A program made the position numbers and the translations under genes. Positions 11,464 through 22,188 of a stretch of DNA of 64,000 nucleotides are shown one piece after another (position 1 is the first letter of the stretch; each line of letters begins with the position of its first letter). Below the pieces are notes generated by a model. The model had not been told where the DNA came from, did no database searches, and saw only the letters and a program-made list of their open reading frames with translations. This stretch comes from Verrucomicrobiota bacterium (lineage in GTDB: Bacteria > Verrucomicrobiota > Verrucomicrobiia > Chthoniobacterales > Chthoniobacteraceae), in the NCBI GenBank assembly GCA_009885995.1, contig VFJQ01000093.1:1-64000 (forward strand), in the 5' to 3' direction.

Positions 11464-12219
11464 TCATTTTTCCAGCGCCCAAGCGACGCCGTTCACGAGC
11501 AAGCGGCGGAACTCGGGATTCTGGAAGTCGCCGGGATTGCCGAGCGACGTGTAGAAAACCCGCGCGCGGTTGCTTCCGTAGGAATGCGTCCACGCGATCG
11601 GCTCCGCGGGCTGGCCGGGGATCGTGCCAATCAGCAGAGGTGTGGCTGCTTTCTCGATCGGGCTGACTTTGTAGAGCGAGCAAGTGCTGCTCAGCTTCGC
11701 CGCCGACACGCCCTTTAGAATCGGGTGCGTATCCGCGCCCGGCGCGACGGCTACGGTGGTCGTCGGCCCGTTGCCGTGATGATTCGTATAGCGCCCGCCG
11801 AGCACTTCAGGGTCGAACTCCTGCCACGCTGCGAGCTTCGGGTCAGCGAGCTTGTCTTTCTCCCGTAGCGCAAATGCGTGGCTCGCGGTGCGAATGCCGA
11901 CGAGCGGCTTGCCCATCGCGAGATGCGCGCGCACTGCGTCGAGTTGTTCCTTCATCGGCGTCCGTCGGCGGACGCTGACAAAGAGCAGGTCGGTGTCCTT
12001 CAGCGCTGCGACGAGCCCGGCGAAGTTGTTTTTGTCCGCCGCGTCCGCGTTGACGATCGTCGTGCGATAGCCCGCGGTCTTGAGATCCTTCGCGGCGAAA
12101 TCGGGCAGCGTTTCCCACGTCCTGTATTCGTCTTCGCCGATCATGAAAACGATCTGCGGCTCAGCGGCGAAAGCCGCGGTGGCGAGGAGTGCGAGGAGGA
12201 TGATGAGGCGTTGGATCAT
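11464..12219 (-). CDS. Secreted ThuA domain protein
   Basis: The 251-aa product has a signal peptide ([15 protein letters not shown]); the start at MIQRL was preferred to an in-frame ATG 45 bp upstream. It shows ThuA-family features: [19 protein letters not shown] at the N-terminus, [10 protein letters not shown] in the middle and a C-terminal [16 protein letters not shown] block. ThuA proteins have a glutamine-amidotransferase-like fold; those of the PVC group are linked to sugar degradation but the reaction is unknown. Confidence 0.82.
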   Translation of the reverse strand: MIQRLIILLALLATAAFAAEPQIVFMIGEDEYRTWETLPDFAAKDLKTAGYRTTIVNADAADKNNFAGLVAALKDTDLLFVSVRRRTPMKEQLDAVRAHLAMGKPLVGIRTASHAFALREKDKLADPKLAAWQEFDPEVLGGRYTNHHGNGPTTTVAVAPGADTHPILKGVSAAKLSSTCSLYKVSPIEKAATPLLIGTIPGQPAEPIAWTHSYGSNRARVFYTSLGNPGDFQNPEFRRLLVNGVAWALEK

Positions 12220-12248
12220 GGTGTGTATTGGATGATGAGGTGAGTGGG

Positions 12249-13241
12249 TCAGCCTCGCAGCCACTCGTCGCGGTGGCTGGCGACAAACTCGTCGTCGTTC
12301 AGATGAGGGTAGGCGCGATGCACGCGGTCAATCTCCTCGCGCTGGCCGGGGCTCAGCGTCTCGGCGGGATCGAGGCACCACGTGCCTTCGAGCAATCCTT
12401 GCCGACGCAAGACTTCGTGCAGCCCGGCGATGCAGCCTCGGAAGCCGTTCGCCGCATCGAAAAACGCCGCGTTGCAGTCGGTCACCTCCACGCCGAGCCG
12501 CAGCAACTCCGGCGAAGCGGGCTCGCGATGGCAGCGATCGAACAGATCGACCGCGCGCCGCGTCCACACCGACCAGTGCCCGAGCAACCCGCCGACAAAG
12601 CGGCGTCCCCAAAACGGCGTGAGCAGGTCGCCGACGATATTGTCGTCGTTCCCCGTATAGAGCGCGATGTCGTCGCGCCCGGCGTCGATCACGGCGCGCA
12701 CTACGTCGAGCGTTTGGTAGCGGTTGAAGGCCGCGATCTTGATCGCCACCACCGCATCGATCTCCGCGAAGCGCCGCCAGAACGAATATGGCAGCACGCG
12801 CCCGCCGACGGCCGGCTGGAGATAGAAGCCGATGACGGGAATCACGCTCGCGACAGCGCGGCAGTGCGCGATCAACTTATCCTCTTCCGCCTCGCGCAGC
12901 GCGCCGAGGCTGAGCAAGCCCGCGTGGTAGCCGAGCCGCCGCAGTGTCTCCGCTTCGGCGACCGCCTGCTTCGTCGCGCCGCAGATGCCGCCGATGCGCA
13001 CGACACTCCGCGCTTCTTCCGCAGCGAGCGCGAGCACCGGCTCAAACAAACCGGCGTCGCGAATCGCGAACTGCGTCGTATGCACGCCGACTGCGATACC
13101 GCCCACTCCCGCCGCGAGGTAGTAGCGCGTGAGCGCGCGCTGCCGCCGCTCGTCGAGCCGCCTCTGCGCATCGAGCGCGAGCGGGTGCGCGGGGATGACC
13201 ACACCACGCTGGAGTTGTGCGCGGAAATCAGAACTGTCCAT
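12249..13241 (-). CDS. DHDPS/N-acetylneuraminate lyase family protein
   Basis: The 330-aa TIM-barrel protein starts at the ATG at 13241 (a TTG at 13253 is an alternative) and overlaps the upstream gene by 14 bp. The N-terminus HPLALDAQRRLDERRQRALT and GVGGIAVGVHTT block match the family. VVAIKIAAFNRY contains the likely Schiff-base lysine. Members split 2-keto-3-deoxy sugar acids or sialic acid, or dehydrate 5-keto-4-deoxyglucarate. Beside an SDR, enolase-superfamily dehydratases and NagA, a keto-deoxy sugar acid aldolase or dehydratase is the best guess. Confidence 0.8.
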   Translation of the reverse strand: MDSSDFRAQLQRGVVIPAHPLALDAQRRLDERRQRALTRYYLAAGVGGIAVGVHTTQFAIRDAGLFEPVLALAAEEARSVVRIGGICGATKQAVAEAETLRRLGYHAGLLSLGALREAEEDKLIAHCRAVASVIPVIGFYLQPAVGGRVLPYSFWRRFAEIDAVVAIKIAAFNRYQTLDVVRAVIDAGRDDIALYTGNDDNIVGDLLTPFWGRRFVGGLLGHWSVWTRRAVDLFDRCHREPASPELLRLGVEVTDCNAAFFDAANGFRGCIAGLHEVLRRQGLLEGTWCLDPAETLSPGQREEIDRVHRAYPHLNDDEFVASHRDEWLRG

Positions 13242-14238
13242 CGCGCGTTTCAAAATGCGTCGGCTTGCCGAGGCTTGCGCCGCCGTGCTGCACCCAGCGC
13301 GCGGTCGCCTCGATCATCTCATCCAGCGAAACGCTCACCGGCCCGAGCAACTCGAACGAGCGCGCCGCGTCGAACAGCCACGCCGTCGGCGCTTCCTCGC
13401 CGGTGATGATTGGCGCGCGTCCGAGCAGTTTGCCGAAGTGGCGCGCGAGGTCTCGGATCGAGACGCGCTCGCGTCCGGTCACATTCAGCGCGACCGGTGG
13501 GGTGGCGGTGTGCGCGAGACATTGGAGCGCGCGTGCGTTTGCGTCGCCCTGCCAGATCACGTGCGCGTAGCCCATCGTCACATCCACCGGCTCGCCGCTC
13601 GCGACCTTGCGCGCTACGTCGTGCAGCACGCCGTAGCGCAGATCGATCGCGTAGCTGAGCCGGAAGAGCAGCGCGGGTGTGCCGTTGAGTTTCGAGAAGT
13701 GGGTGAACACGCGCTCGCGTCCGACGCACGAGTTCGCGTAATCGCCCGGGGGCCCGAGCAGGTCGTCTTCGTGTGAGCCTGGTCCGCTGACGGGCGCGAG
13801 CGGATACACGCAGCCGGTCGAGAACACTACGATGCGCGACTTCGTGTAGCGCTCGGCGACGATGGCGGGAACGAGCGTATTCATCACCCACGTCAGCTCG
13901 GGCGAATCGCTCGTGCCGAATTTCTGCCCGGCCATGAAAATCACGTTCGGCGCGTCGGGCAGCCGCGCGACGGCGTCGCGATCGAGTAAGTCGCACGCGA
14001 TCGGCTCGATGCCGTGCGCTCGCAGATCATCCGCCGCGCCCTCCACCGAAAAGCGCGATATTGCGATCACGCGTCGCGACGGGGCACACGCGCGGCGTGC
14101 CATCCGCGCGAGCGTCGGCCCCATCTTTCCGCCCGCGCCGAGCACGAGGATGTCGCCGTCGATCGCGCGCATCGTTTCCATCAAGCTGGGGGGCGGCTGG
14201 CTCAAGCGGTCCTCGAGATTGGCAAGCGAGTCGATCAT
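13228..14238 (-). CDS. NAD-dependent epimerase/dehydratase family protein (extended SDR)
   Basis: The ATG at 14238 overlaps the sulfatase stop (ATGA). The 336-aa product has the glycine-rich loop VLGAGGKMG (about residues 32-40), an FMAGQKFG segment and FSTGCVYPL. The usual SDR YxxxK is not obvious: the expected place reads GDYANSCVGRERVF, with no Lys four after the Tyr. Neighbouring dehydratases and the aldolase suggest a uronate dehydrogenase or epimerase-like role, but the altered active site makes a standard reaction uncertain. Confidence 0.75.
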   Translation of the reverse strand: MIDSLANLEDRLSQPPPSLMETMRAIDGDILVLGAGGKMGPTLARMARRACAPSRRVIAISRFSVEGAADDLRAHGIEPIACDLLDRDAVARLPDAPNVIFMAGQKFGTSDSPELTWVMNTLVPAIVAERYTKSRIVVFSTGCVYPLAPVSGPGSHEDDLLGPPGDYANSCVGRERVFTHFSKLNGTPALLFRLSYAIDLRYGVLHDVARKVASGEPVDVTMGYAHVIWQGDANARALQCLAHTATPPVALNVTGRERVSIRDLARHFGKLLGRAPIITGEEAPTAWLFDAARSFELLGPVSVSLDEMIEATARWVQHGGASLGKPTHFETRDGQF

Positions 14239-15656
14239 GGCTTGCTCGCGTGCAGCTTGAACGCCGACTGGCTCCGCAGCGGGAACGGCGGAGGCGCATC
14301 TGCGGGCAGCGACTTCAGCGTTGCGCCGAGCCGCTCGCGCGCGGCGACGTGCTCCGGCTCCGTGCTCGCAGTGAGGTCGCGCGTTTCGTCTGGGTCGCTC
14401 TCCATGTCGAAGAGTCCGCCGGTCGAGTAGAGCTTGAAGCGCGCATCGCGCACGCAGCGCACGGCGCCGTATTGATTGAAGATCCACTCGCGCGCGGGTT
14501 TTTGATTTGGTTCGCCGCGCAGCACGGCTGCGTGCGAGCGGCCATCGAGCACGATGTCTTTCGGACGGGGCACGCCGGTGAGATCGCAGAGCGTCGGGAG
14601 GACGTCGGAGAAGTCGGCGAGTGCGATCGTGCGTCCGCCGGGGATGAGCTTCGGCGAGTGGGCGAGCAGGGCTACGTCGCTGCCCGCTTCGTTGAGTTGG
14701 TAAAGGCCGCCGGTCACTTCGCGTCCATTTCGGCGCGCCTTGGTTTCCTTTTCCGTTCCGTTGTCGCTCGCGATGAAGAGCAGCGTGTTGTCGCGCAGTT
14801 TCAACTCATCGAGCGTGCGCGCGACTTCGCCCACGAGCCGGTCCGCGTAGCGCACCATATCGGCATACATCTCGTGGTGCGGGCGGTTCGCGTCCTTGTT
14901 TAGCGGCGTGGGCACGACGGGTTCGGTGAAGCTCTGCCCGTGCGTGAGCACCATCGGGTAGTAGAGCAGGAATGGTTTGTCGCGCTGCTGGCGGATGAAC
15001 TCGAGCGCCGCGGCCTGCATCACGTAGGGACCAAACTCTCCCGCGTGCGTCTCGCGCTTGCCGTTGCGGATCAGCACCGGATCCCAATACCGGCTCTCGA
15101 TGAACGGCATGAACTTCACCGTGCCTTCGACCGAGCGCGCGCGCACCGCTGCGAGATAGCTCTCATGGTCAGCGCGGCTGATGCGGTCCGTGTCGATGCT
15201 GCCCGGCCACGCGAGATGCTGGTCGAAGCCGTGCCGCCGCAGCACGTCGGGCTCGTCGTAGAGATTGTTGATCTGCCACTTCCCGACGATCCCTGTCGCG
15301 TAGCCCGCCTCGCGAAACTGCCTCGCAAAGACGACCTCGCGTGCCGGATCGAACCCACCACCGCTGTAGAGCGCCGCGTCGTGGTGCATCGTGAATCCCG
15401 ATCGCAGCAGGTAGCGCCCGGTGAGCAGCACCATGCGGCTTGGCCCGCAGACCGGCGGCGTGTAGCAGTGCTCGAAGCGCACGCCTTCGCGCGCGAGTCG
15501 GTCGATCTCCGGCGTGCAGCCTTCCTCGCTGCCGTAGCAGCCGAACCACTCCTGCCCGCAGTTGTCGATGAGGATGAAGACGACGTTCGGCGGACGATCC
15601 GCGAGCGCAGAAACCGCGAGCGCGAGAAGCAGCGTGAGGGATCTGATGACGTTCAC
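14235..15656 (-). CDS. Secreted sulfatase (Cys-type, formylglycine-dependent)
   Basis: GTG at 15656 overlaps the upstream stop (GTGA). The 473-aa product has a signal peptide ending ALA. The sulfatase signature [12 protein letters not shown] has Cys70 as the residue converted to formylglycine, with calcium ligands in FILIDNCG and [12 protein letters not shown]-terminal sub-domain follows ([12 protein letters not shown]). It removes sulfate esters from an external carbohydrate. No formylglycine-generating enzyme is encoded in the window, so maturation depends on one elsewhere. Confidence 0.92.
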   Translation of the reverse strand: MNVIRSLTLLLALAVSALADRPPNVVFILIDNCGQEWFGCYGSEEGCTPEIDRLAREGVRFEHCYTPPVCGPSRMVLLTGRYLLRSGFTMHHDAALYSGGGFDPAREVVFARQFREAGYATGIVGKWQINNLYDEPDVLRRHGFDQHLAWPGSIDTDRISRADHESYLAAVRARSVEGTVKFMPFIESRYWDPVLIRNGKRETHAGEFGPYVMQAAALEFIRQQRDKPFLLYYPMVLTHGQSFTEPVVPTPLNKDANRPHHEMYADMVRYADRLVGEVARTLDELKLRDNTLLFIASDNGTEKETKARRNGREVTGGLYQLNEAGSDVALLAHSPKLIPGGRTIALADFSDVLPTLCDLTGVPRPKDIVLDGRSHAAVLRGEPNQKPAREWIFNQYGAVRCVRDARFKLYSTGGLFDMESDPDETRDLTASTEPEHVAARERLGATLKSLPADAPPPFPLRSQSAFKLHASKP

Positions 15657-17056
15657 GCGAGAATGGGTTTCACGATTTCACCATGCACATCGGTGAGCCG
15701 GAAGTAGCGGCCCTGGAACTTGAACGTGAGCCGTGTGTGATCGAGGCCGAGCAGGTGCAGGAGCGTCGCGTTGAGGTCATGCACGTGGACGGGATCGCGC
15801 GCGACATTGTAGCAAAACTCGTCGGTTTCGCCGTGCAGCACGCCGCCCTTCACTCCGCCGCCGGCGAGCCACATCGTGAAGCAACGGCCGTGGTGATCGC
15901 GTCCGTAGTTGGACGCTTCGAGTTTGCCCTGGCTATAGGTCGTGCGGCCGAATTCGCCGCCCCAGATCACGAGCGTCTCGTCGAGCAGGCCGCGGTCGCG
16001 CAGATCGCGGATGAGCGCGGCGCAGGGCTGATCGACGTCCTGCGACTGCAGGCGCAGGTCGCTCGGCAGGTTGTAGTGCTGATCCCAGCCGCGGTGGTAG
16101 AGCTGGATGAAGCGCACGCCGCGCTCGGCCATGCGGCGCGCGAGCAGGCAGTTCGCGGCGAAGGTGCCCGGCACGCGTGCTTGCGGACCGTAGGCGGTGA
16201 AAGTCGCGTCGGTTTCGTCGCGCAGGCTCGTGAGTTCCGGCACGCTCGATTGCATCCGGAAGGCCATCTCGTATTGCGCGATGCGCGTCTCGATCTCGGG
16301 ATCGATCTCGCGCGCGAGCGACGCGCGGTTCAGCGCGCCGATCGCGTCGAGTTGTTCGCGGCGCGCGCTCGCATCGAGGCCCGGCGGATTCGACAGATAG
16401 AGCACGGGATCGCCGCTGCTGCGGAACGCCACGCCTTGATGACTCGACGGCAGAAAGCCCGGGCCCCACAGCCGCGCGTAGAGCGGATCGGCGGGCCGCG
16501 CCGCGCTGCCACGCGAGATGAGCACGACGAATGCGGGGAGGTTTTCATTCTCGCTGCCGAGCCCGTAGCTCGTCCATGAGCCGAGGCTCGGGCGGCCTGG
16601 CTGTTGGTGTCCGGTCTGGAGGAAAGTGACTGCGGGATCGTGATTGATCGCCTCCGTGTGCATCGAGCGGATGAAGCACAACTCGTCCACGACGCCCGCC
16701 GTGTGCGGCATCAACTCGCTCACCCACGCGCCGTTTTGCCCGTGCTGCTTGAAGTCGAAGATCGACGACGTAACTGGCAGCGTCTTCTGCCCGCTCGTCA
16801 TGCCGGTAAGCCGCTGCGTGCCGCGCACGGAGTCCGGCAATTCCTTGCCGTGCAACGCGCGCAGGCCGGGCTTGTGATCGAAGAGATCGAGCTGCGACGG
16901 CCCGCCGTGCTGGAAAAGATAGATCACGCGCTTCGCCTTCGGCGCGAAGTGCGGCTGTCCGGCTGCGCGCCCGAGCAGCGAAGCGAGCGCTGCCGCGCCG
17001 ATGCCGGTGGCGGTGCGGCCGAAAAACTGTCGGCGCGAGACGAGGAATGGATTCAT
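15653..17056 (-). CDS. DUF1501 family protein, Tat-exported
   Basis: The 467-aa product has a twin-arginine leader ([20 protein letters not shown]). DUF1501 features are [18 protein letters not shown] near residue 50 and [13 protein letters not shown] and [17 protein letters not shown] near the C-terminus, resembling the alkaline phosphatase/sulfatase fold. These proteins regularly accompany DUF1549/DUF1553 cytochromes in the PVC group; their reaction is not established. It overlaps both neighbours by 4 bp. Confidence 0.88.
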   Translation of the reverse strand: MNPFLVSRRQFFGRTATGIGAAALASLLGRAAGQPHFAPKAKRVIYLFQHGGPSQLDLFDHKPGLRALHGKELPDSVRGTQRLTGMTSGQKTLPVTSSIFDFKQHGQNGAWVSELMPHTAGVVDELCFIRSMHTEAINHDPAVTFLQTGHQQPGRPSLGSWTSYGLGSENENLPAFVVLISRGSAARPADPLYARLWGPGFLPSSHQGVAFRSSGDPVLYLSNPPGLDASARREQLDAIGALNRASLAREIDPEIETRIAQYEMAFRMQSSVPELTSLRDETDATFTAYGPQARVPGTFAANCLLARRMAERGVRFIQLYHRGWDQHYNLPSDLRLQSQDVDQPCAALIRDLRDRGLLDETLVIWGGEFGRTTYSQGKLEASNYGRDHHGRCFTMWLAGGGVKGGVLHGETDEFCYNVARDPVHVHDLNATLLHLLGLDHTRLTFKFQGRYFRLTDVHGEIVKPILA

Positions 17057-18258
17057 GGCGAACGGCGGAATTCCGTTCCGCCGATGAAGACCCGTTGCAC
17101 CGCGAGCGCTTTGTTAAGCACGAGCACGTCGGCGCACTTGCCTTTCTCGAGGCTGCCGACTTTCCGCGCGACGCCGACGCGTTCGGCGGGCGTGAGCGTG
17201 GCGATGCGAAATACGTCCGGCAGCGGAGCCTTCGTGGCGCGCGCCATCGTGCGGACCATGTGGTCCATCCCGACGATCGAGCTGGCGAGCGCGGTGCTGT
17301 TCGGCATCCGGCCCACGAGTCCGTCGCTGTGAAACAGCGAGCCATCCTTTTGCGGGCCGATGCGGTAATCGCCCGGCGGCATATCGAGCGCGCGGTTCGC
17401 GTCGGTGACGAGGCAGAGCCGCTTCGGTCCTTTGATCGCGAGCGCGTATCGCAGTAGCTCCGGCGAGAGATGATGGCCGTCGGCGATCACCTCGGTGCTC
17501 ATCTCCGGCTGCGCGAGGACGAACTCCGCCATGCTCGCTTGCATCGGCGTGCCGAGCCGCGCAATCAGCGACGGCACCGAACTCATCGCGCACCAGAAAT
17601 GATCTACGTGTCGCATCCCGGCGCGAAACGCGCGCTCCATTTCGATCCACGACGAGTTCGAGTGTCCGCATGTGACGAGGCAGCCGCTGCGCTTGGCCGC
17701 GCGATAGTAGTCCGCCGCGCCCGGCAACTCCGCCGCGCACGTCGCGATCTTGATGATCCCGCGGCTGAAATACTCGCGATACTCCGCCACGACCGGATCG
17801 CGCCGGCCCGCCGCTGCGTGAGCGCCGAGTTTATCCTCCGCAAAATACGGCCCGTAGAAATGCACGCCCATCAACCGCGCGCCATCGGTGCTCTGCCATT
17901 CGTGCTGCACAGCGGCGCACGCTTTCAACATCGCGTCGATCTGCGCAGGCGAGCCGGTGGTCGTCGTCGGGAAGATCGAAGTCGTGCCGTGCCGCGTGTG
18001 CGCGCGGATCGCAGTGCGCACCGCGTCCGTCGTCCCGTCCATGAAGTCCGCCCCGTCGCCACCGTGAACGTGCATCTCGACAAAGCCTGGCGAGATGTAG
18101 CCACCGCGCGCGTCGATCTTCTCCGCGTCGCGGGGAGCGCGCACTTTTCGCGCCGGCCCGACCGTCACGATCTTTCCGCCGCGGCAAACAACCGCGGCAT
18201 CCGGCAGCAGCCGATCCGGCAGAATCGCGGTGCCGTTGCAGATGATCGTCGTGCTCAT
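17053..18258 (-). CDS. nagA: N-acetylglucosamine-6-phosphate deacetylase
   Basis: The 401-aa product starts at an ATG overlapping the upstream stop (ATGA). It has the NagA pattern: [20 protein letters not shown] (metal-binding HxH), [15 protein letters not shown] (for HLEGPFL), GHSNSS, a histidine in DHFWCAMSS and the catalytic Asp in [16 protein letters not shown], then [12 protein letters not shown]. It removes acetate from an N-acetylhexosamine phosphate. GPYF replaces the usual EGPF, so the conserved Glu is Tyr and metal binding or specificity may differ. No signal peptide: cytoplasmic. This is the clearest sign that the operon handles an N-acetylated amino sugar. Confidence 0.82.
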   Translation of the reverse strand: MSTTIICNGTAILPDRLLPDAAVVCRGGKIVTVGPARKVRAPRDAEKIDARGGYISPGFVEMHVHGGDGADFMDGTTDAVRTAIRAHTRHGTTSIFPTTTTGSPAQIDAMLKACAAVQHEWQSTDGARLMGVHFYGPYFAEDKLGAHAAAGRRDPVVAEYREYFSRGIIKIATCAAELPGAADYYRAAKRSGCLVTCGHSNSSWIEMERAFRAGMRHVDHFWCAMSSVPSLIARLGTPMQASMAEFVLAQPEMSTEVIADGHHLSPELLRYALAIKGPKRLCLVTDANRALDMPPGDYRIGPQKDGSLFHSDGLVGRMPNSTALASSIVGMDHMVRTMARATKAPLPDVFRIATLTPAERVGVARKVGSLEKGKCADVLVLNKALAVQRVFIGGTEFRRSP

Positions 18259-19124
18259 TTCGTGATTCCGCTCATCGGATGCACCGCCACAGTTTCCCAC
18301 GCGATGCGCTGGAGTAGAGGCTTGAGATCCGGACTGATGCGGTCGAGCTCCGGCTGCGGATCGGTGAGGCCGACCGGGCTCGTGCGGTAGATGCACGCGA
18401 AGTGGCAGTAGGTCGCGAGTGCGACCACGGGTGCCTTTGCGTGACCGATCTGATCGTTAAAAAGCTCGGACTGTTTCGCGATGCCCGGCGCCTTCCCGGC
18501 GACGACGAGTTCGCGCAACTTGAGCACCGCATCGCCGACGGGCACGGCGTTGATCACTTCACGTCCGAGCTTTGCGTTCAGTGCGCGAAGCTGCGGTTCG
18601 AGCAGACCCTTCCAACGAGCGTTGGCCGTCTTGACGATGTCGAGCGGGCGCGCGTCGCGCGCTTCGTTGTTTGGCACTTTTTCCTCCGGCAGCCAGCCGT
18701 CCCACGGCATCCACGAGAGCTGCACCAGCACGCGCAGCTTCGGATTGTGCGCGAGCCCCAGCTCGACAAACTTCTCAATCCCCTCGTCCGGCACGACCCA
18801 GTTTGGCGACATCGTGAGCACGTCCACCTTGCCCTCCCTCAGCGCCTTCTTCGCCTCGTTCTTTTCGTCCGGCAGATCCCAATGCTGCTGCACACGCGAA
18901 CCGCCGATCATCTGCCGACCCGCGAGCATGTGTCCCTTGATGCCCGCCGCCGCGACGACCGGTGGCAAGGCCTGCGCGACGAAAATGTGAAAGCTGTGCG
19001 CCATGATAAATACGCGCAGTCCGGCGGGCCGTGCGTCGGAGGCGCAGAGGCGCGGCAGTTTCGCCGCACCCAGGGCGAGTGCGGTGCGGGTGAGGAATTG
19101 GCGACGTGTGAGGGTGGTATTCAT
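18255..19124 (-). CDS. Tat-exported SGNH-hydrolase-like protein
   Basis: The 289-aa product has a twin-arginine leader (LTRRQFLTRTALALGAAKLP); the ATG at 19124 was chosen because it sets this leader. IMAHSFHIF after the leader resembles the first block of SGNH/DUF4886-like hydrolases, and ATYCHFACIYRTSPVGLT resembles a C-terminal block in the same group. A typical DxxH near the C-terminus is not certain. If the assignment holds it is an esterase acting outside the cytoplasm. Confidence 0.5.
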   Translation of the reverse strand: MNTTLTRRQFLTRTALALGAAKLPRLCASDARPAGLRVFIMAHSFHIFVAQALPPVVAAAGIKGHMLAGRQMIGGSRVQQHWDLPDEKNEAKKALREGKVDVLTMSPNWVVPDEGIEKFVELGLAHNPKLRVLVQLSWMPWDGWLPEEKVPNNEARDARPLDIVKTANARWKGLLEPQLRALNAKLGREVINAVPVGDAVLKLRELVVAGKAPGIAKQSELFNDQIGHAKAPVVALATYCHFACIYRTSPVGLTDPQPELDRISPDLKPLLQRIAWETVAVHPMSGITK

Positions 19125-19137
19125 AGTGGGGCGAAAA

Positions 19138-22100
19138 TCATCGACGTGTGATGGTTTCATCGAGATTTAAGATGGTATGAGTAGTCACGCTCCACGCGGC
19201 GAGCTCAATGGGGTCGAGCTTGCGCCCGACGGGCGAGGCGCCGACGGCGAGCAGTTGCCTCGCCGCTTCACGGTCGTGCGAAAAGCGCGTCCGCTGCTGC
19301 GCGAGCAAGCGCTGCAACACCGCTAATTCCCCGGTCTGCGGGGCGCGGGCGGTGACGCGGCGGAAGGCGAAACGAAGGCGTGCGTCGTCATCTCCCGGTT
19401 GGGCGAGCGAGAGCGCGGCGAGAGCGCGGGCTGCTTCGATGTAAGTCGTGTCGTTGAGCAGCACGAGCGCTTGCAACGGCGTGTTCGTGCGCGCGCGGCG
19501 GACGACGCACGTCTCGCGCGTCGGGCCGTCGAAGGTGAGCAGTGCGGGCGGCGGGGACTGGCGTTTCCAAAACGTGTAGAGGCTGCGCCGCCACAGGCCT
19601 TCGCCGCGATCTTGTTCGTAGCGCAGTTCGCCGTCGTAAGACACCGCTTCCCACAAGCCGGACGGCTGATATGGCTTCACGCTCGGCCCGCCGATCTTCT
19701 CGACGAGCAGGCCCGATGCAGCGAGCGCCTGGTCGCGGATGGTCTCGGCGGGAAGGCGGAAGCGCGGGCCGCGGGCGAGCAGACGATTCTCGGGATCGCG
19801 TGCGAGCAAAGCCGGCGTAGGCGCGGACGATTGCCGGTAGGTCGCACTTGTGAGGATCAGCTTCAGCATCGCCTTCACATCCCAACCACTTTCGACGAAG
19901 CGCACAGCCAGCCAGTCGAGCAGCGCGGCGTGCGTCGGCGCTTCACCTTGCGCGCCGAAGTCGTTGGTCGTGCGCACGAGTCCCTCGCCGAAGCATTGCT
20001 GCCAGAGCCGGTTCACCTCGACGCGTGCGGTCAGCGGATGCGCTGGCGAGACGAGCCAGCGCGCGAAGCCGAGGCGGTTGCGCGGTGCGTCCGCGGGCAT
20101 CGGCGGCAGGCTCGCAGGCACGTCGGCGTGGACCTCGTCGCCGGGTTGGTCGTATTGCCCGCGCTTGAGGAGATGCGACATGCGTGGCTTCGGCAGTTCC
20201 TGCATCACGAGCGTCTTGGGCAACTGCGCGCGGAACCTCTCCTCCGCCTCGCGTGCGTCGTCCGCGGCGTCGTGTGCCGCGCGCGTGGCTGCGTCGGTGT
20301 GATGATCCACGTAGTAATCGAGCAGTAGATCCTTCTGCTTCGCGTCGCGCTTCTCCGGCGCGACGGCGAGGATGCCGCGCAGGCGGTCGCTCCAATACCA
20401 CGCCTTCGCTTCGTCGCCGCTGATCGTGCGCCGAAACATTCGCAGTTCGTCGAGGTGGCCGTAGTAGCCGAGCCCATTGTCGCGGCGTCCGATGCGCAGC
20501 GGCTGTGAATTTCCGGTCGGCCCGTTGAGCGTGTCGCGCACGATGTTCAGCGGAGCCGCGACGCCATCGACGAACACACGCACGCCCGCAGCCTTGCGCG
20601 AGCCGTCGTAGCTCACGATGACCTGGCGCCAGTCGGACTTCTTCATCGGCTCCTTCGTGATGACCTCGATGGCGCTCGCGACCCAGCGATGCACGAGGTT
20701 GATCTGCAACTGGCCCTTCTGCCAGATCAGTTCGAAGCCGCGCCGCTCACCGGTCGGGTCGATCTTCGAGAGCACGCAGTTGAGCGAACCGGTCGGCTTC
20801 ATCCACAGCCCGATGCTCCACGGTTGGTCCGCCTCGATCGCGAGTTCGGCGGGCAATTCGATGTGCTGCATCGCGTCGAACTGCGCGGCACGGCCGAGCA
20901 CGCCAGCCTCGTAGGTCACGTTGCCGCCTTTTACCTCGCCGGTGCCATCGGGCTCGAATTCGACGTGCGCCGCGAGCTTGTCGGTGAGAGGCGCGAGTTC
21001 CGCGCCCGCGGTCTTCTCCCATTCCGCCATCGACACACCGAGGGGCTCGGCGAGTTGCTTGAACTTCGCGTCCGCACCTTGCCGCACCTCGTGCAGCCGC
21101 TCCAGTTCGGTGCGTTGCTGCGGCGTCGCCACGTCGAGCGTGGGCAGCGGATCATCTTCCTTCACGAGCCCGGTCTCGGGGCCGTTGTTGAAGAACGCGA
21201 AGAGCTGGAAATACTCGCGCTGCGTGATGGCGTCGAACTTGTGATCGTGGCAACGGCAGCAGCCGAAGGTGAGGCCCATCCAGACCGTGCTCGTCGTCTC
21301 GATCCGGTCGGCGACGTATTCGACGCGATACTCTTCGTCGATGATCCCGCTTTCGTTCGTGACCATGTGGTTGCGGTTGAAACCGGTCGCGATCTTCTGC
21401 TCGGTCGTCGCGCCCGGCAGCAGGTCGCCGGCGAGTTGTTCGATCGTGAATTGGTCGAACGGCAGGTTGCGATTGAACGCATTGATCACCCACTCGCGCC
21501 ACGGCCACGCCTGCCGTTCCTTGTCGCTGAAGTAGCCATTCGTGTCCGCGTAGCGCGCCCCGTCGAGCCAATCCAACGCCATGCGCTCGCCGTAGCGCGG
21601 CGACGCGAGCAGGCGATCGACGACGCGCTCGAACGCTTGCGGCGACGCGTCGGCGAGAAAGGCGTCCACTTCCTCCGGCGTCGGCGGCAGGCCGGTGAGA
21701 TCGAGCGAAACGCGGCGGATGAGCGTGGGCTTGTCGGCCGCAGATGAAGGTTGCAGTCCGTCCTGCGCGAGACGTTCGTGGACGAAGGTATCGATGGAGC
21801 CGGTGAGTGCCTTCGGCGCGACGAACGACCAGTGCGGCTGATATTCCGCGCCTTCCGCAACCCAGCGCCGCAGCACGGCGATCTCGTCCTTCGAGAGACG
21901 CAGATTCGATTTCCGCGGCGGCATTTGCTCGTCGGGGTCCGACGATTCGGCGCGGAGAACGAGTTCGCTCACGTCCGGCTTGCCCGGCACGATCGCGCGC
22001 ACGCCGTCGAGTTCGGTGAGAGCCGCCTCCCGCACGTCGAGCCGGCGGTCAGCCTTGCGCGCCGCGGAGTCCGGGCCGTGGCACTTGAAGCATTTGTCCG

Positions 22101-22188
22101 AGAGGATCGGCCGCACGTCGCGGTTGTATTCGAGCTTCGCGGCGTGGAGCGACGAAGCGAGGAGCAGGAGGAAGGCGGCGGTCTTCAT
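19138..22188 (-). CDS. Secreted PSCyt1-DUF1549-LamG-DUF1553 cytochrome c protein
   Basis: The 1016-aa product has a signal peptide (1-16) and a PSCyt1 domain with CFKCH and DEQMPPRKSNLRLS. DUF1549 follows (RRVSLDLTGLPPTPEEVDAF; RYGERMALDWLDGARYADTN). A LamG/concanavalin-like domain occupies about residues 420-600 (WSIGLWMKPTGSLNC; GHLDELRMFRRTIS), and DUF1553 is C-terminal (NRLWQQCFGEGLVRTTNDFG). LamG probably binds glycan. ATG at 22188 overlaps the upstream stop, and the next gene lies 13 bp away. It is a likely functional partner of the DUF1501 protein. Confidence 0.9.
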   Translation of the reverse strand: MKTAAFLLLLASSLHAAKLEYNRDVRPILSDKCFKCHGPDSAARKADRRLDVREAALTELDGVRAIVPGKPDVSELVLRAESSDPDEQMPPRKSNLRLSKDEIAVLRRWVAEGAEYQPHWSFVAPKALTGSIDTFVHERLAQDGLQPSSAADKPTLIRRVSLDLTGLPPTPEEVDAFLADASPQAFERVVDRLLASPRYGERMALDWLDGARYADTNGYFSDKERQAWPWREWVINAFNRNLPFDQFTIEQLAGDLLPGATTEQKIATGFNRNHMVTNESGIIDEEYRVEYVADRIETTSTVWMGLTFGCCRCHDHKFDAITQREYFQLFAFFNNGPETGLVKEDDPLPTLDVATPQQRTELERLHEVRQGADAKFKQLAEPLGVSMAEWEKTAGAELAPLTDKLAAHVEFEPDGTGEVKGGNVTYEAGVLGRAAQFDAMQHIELPAELAIEADQPWSIGLWMKPTGSLNCVLSKIDPTGERRGFELIWQKGQLQINLVHRWVASAIEVITKEPMKKSDWRQVIVSYDGSRKAAGVRVFVDGVAAPLNIVRDTLNGPTGNSQPLRIGRRDNGLGYYGHLDELRMFRRTISGDEAKAWYWSDRLRGILAVAPEKRDAKQKDLLLDYYVDHHTDAATRAAHDAADDAREAEERFRAQLPKTLVMQELPKPRMSHLLKRGQYDQPGDEVHADVPASLPPMPADAPRNRLGFARWLVSPAHPLTARVEVNRLWQQCFGEGLVRTTNDFGAQGEAPTHAALLDWLAVRFVESGWDVKAMLKLILTSATYRQSSAPTPALLARDPENRLLARGPRFRLPAETIRDQALAASGLLVEKIGGPSVKPYQPSGLWEAVSYDGELRYEQDRGEGLWRRSLYTFWKRQSPPPALLTFDGPTRETCVVRRARTNTPLQALVLLNDTTYIEAARALAALSLAQPGDDDARLRFAFRRVTARAPQTGELAVLQRLLAQQRTRFSHDREAARQLLAVGASPVGRKLDPIELAAWSVTTHTILNLDETITRR

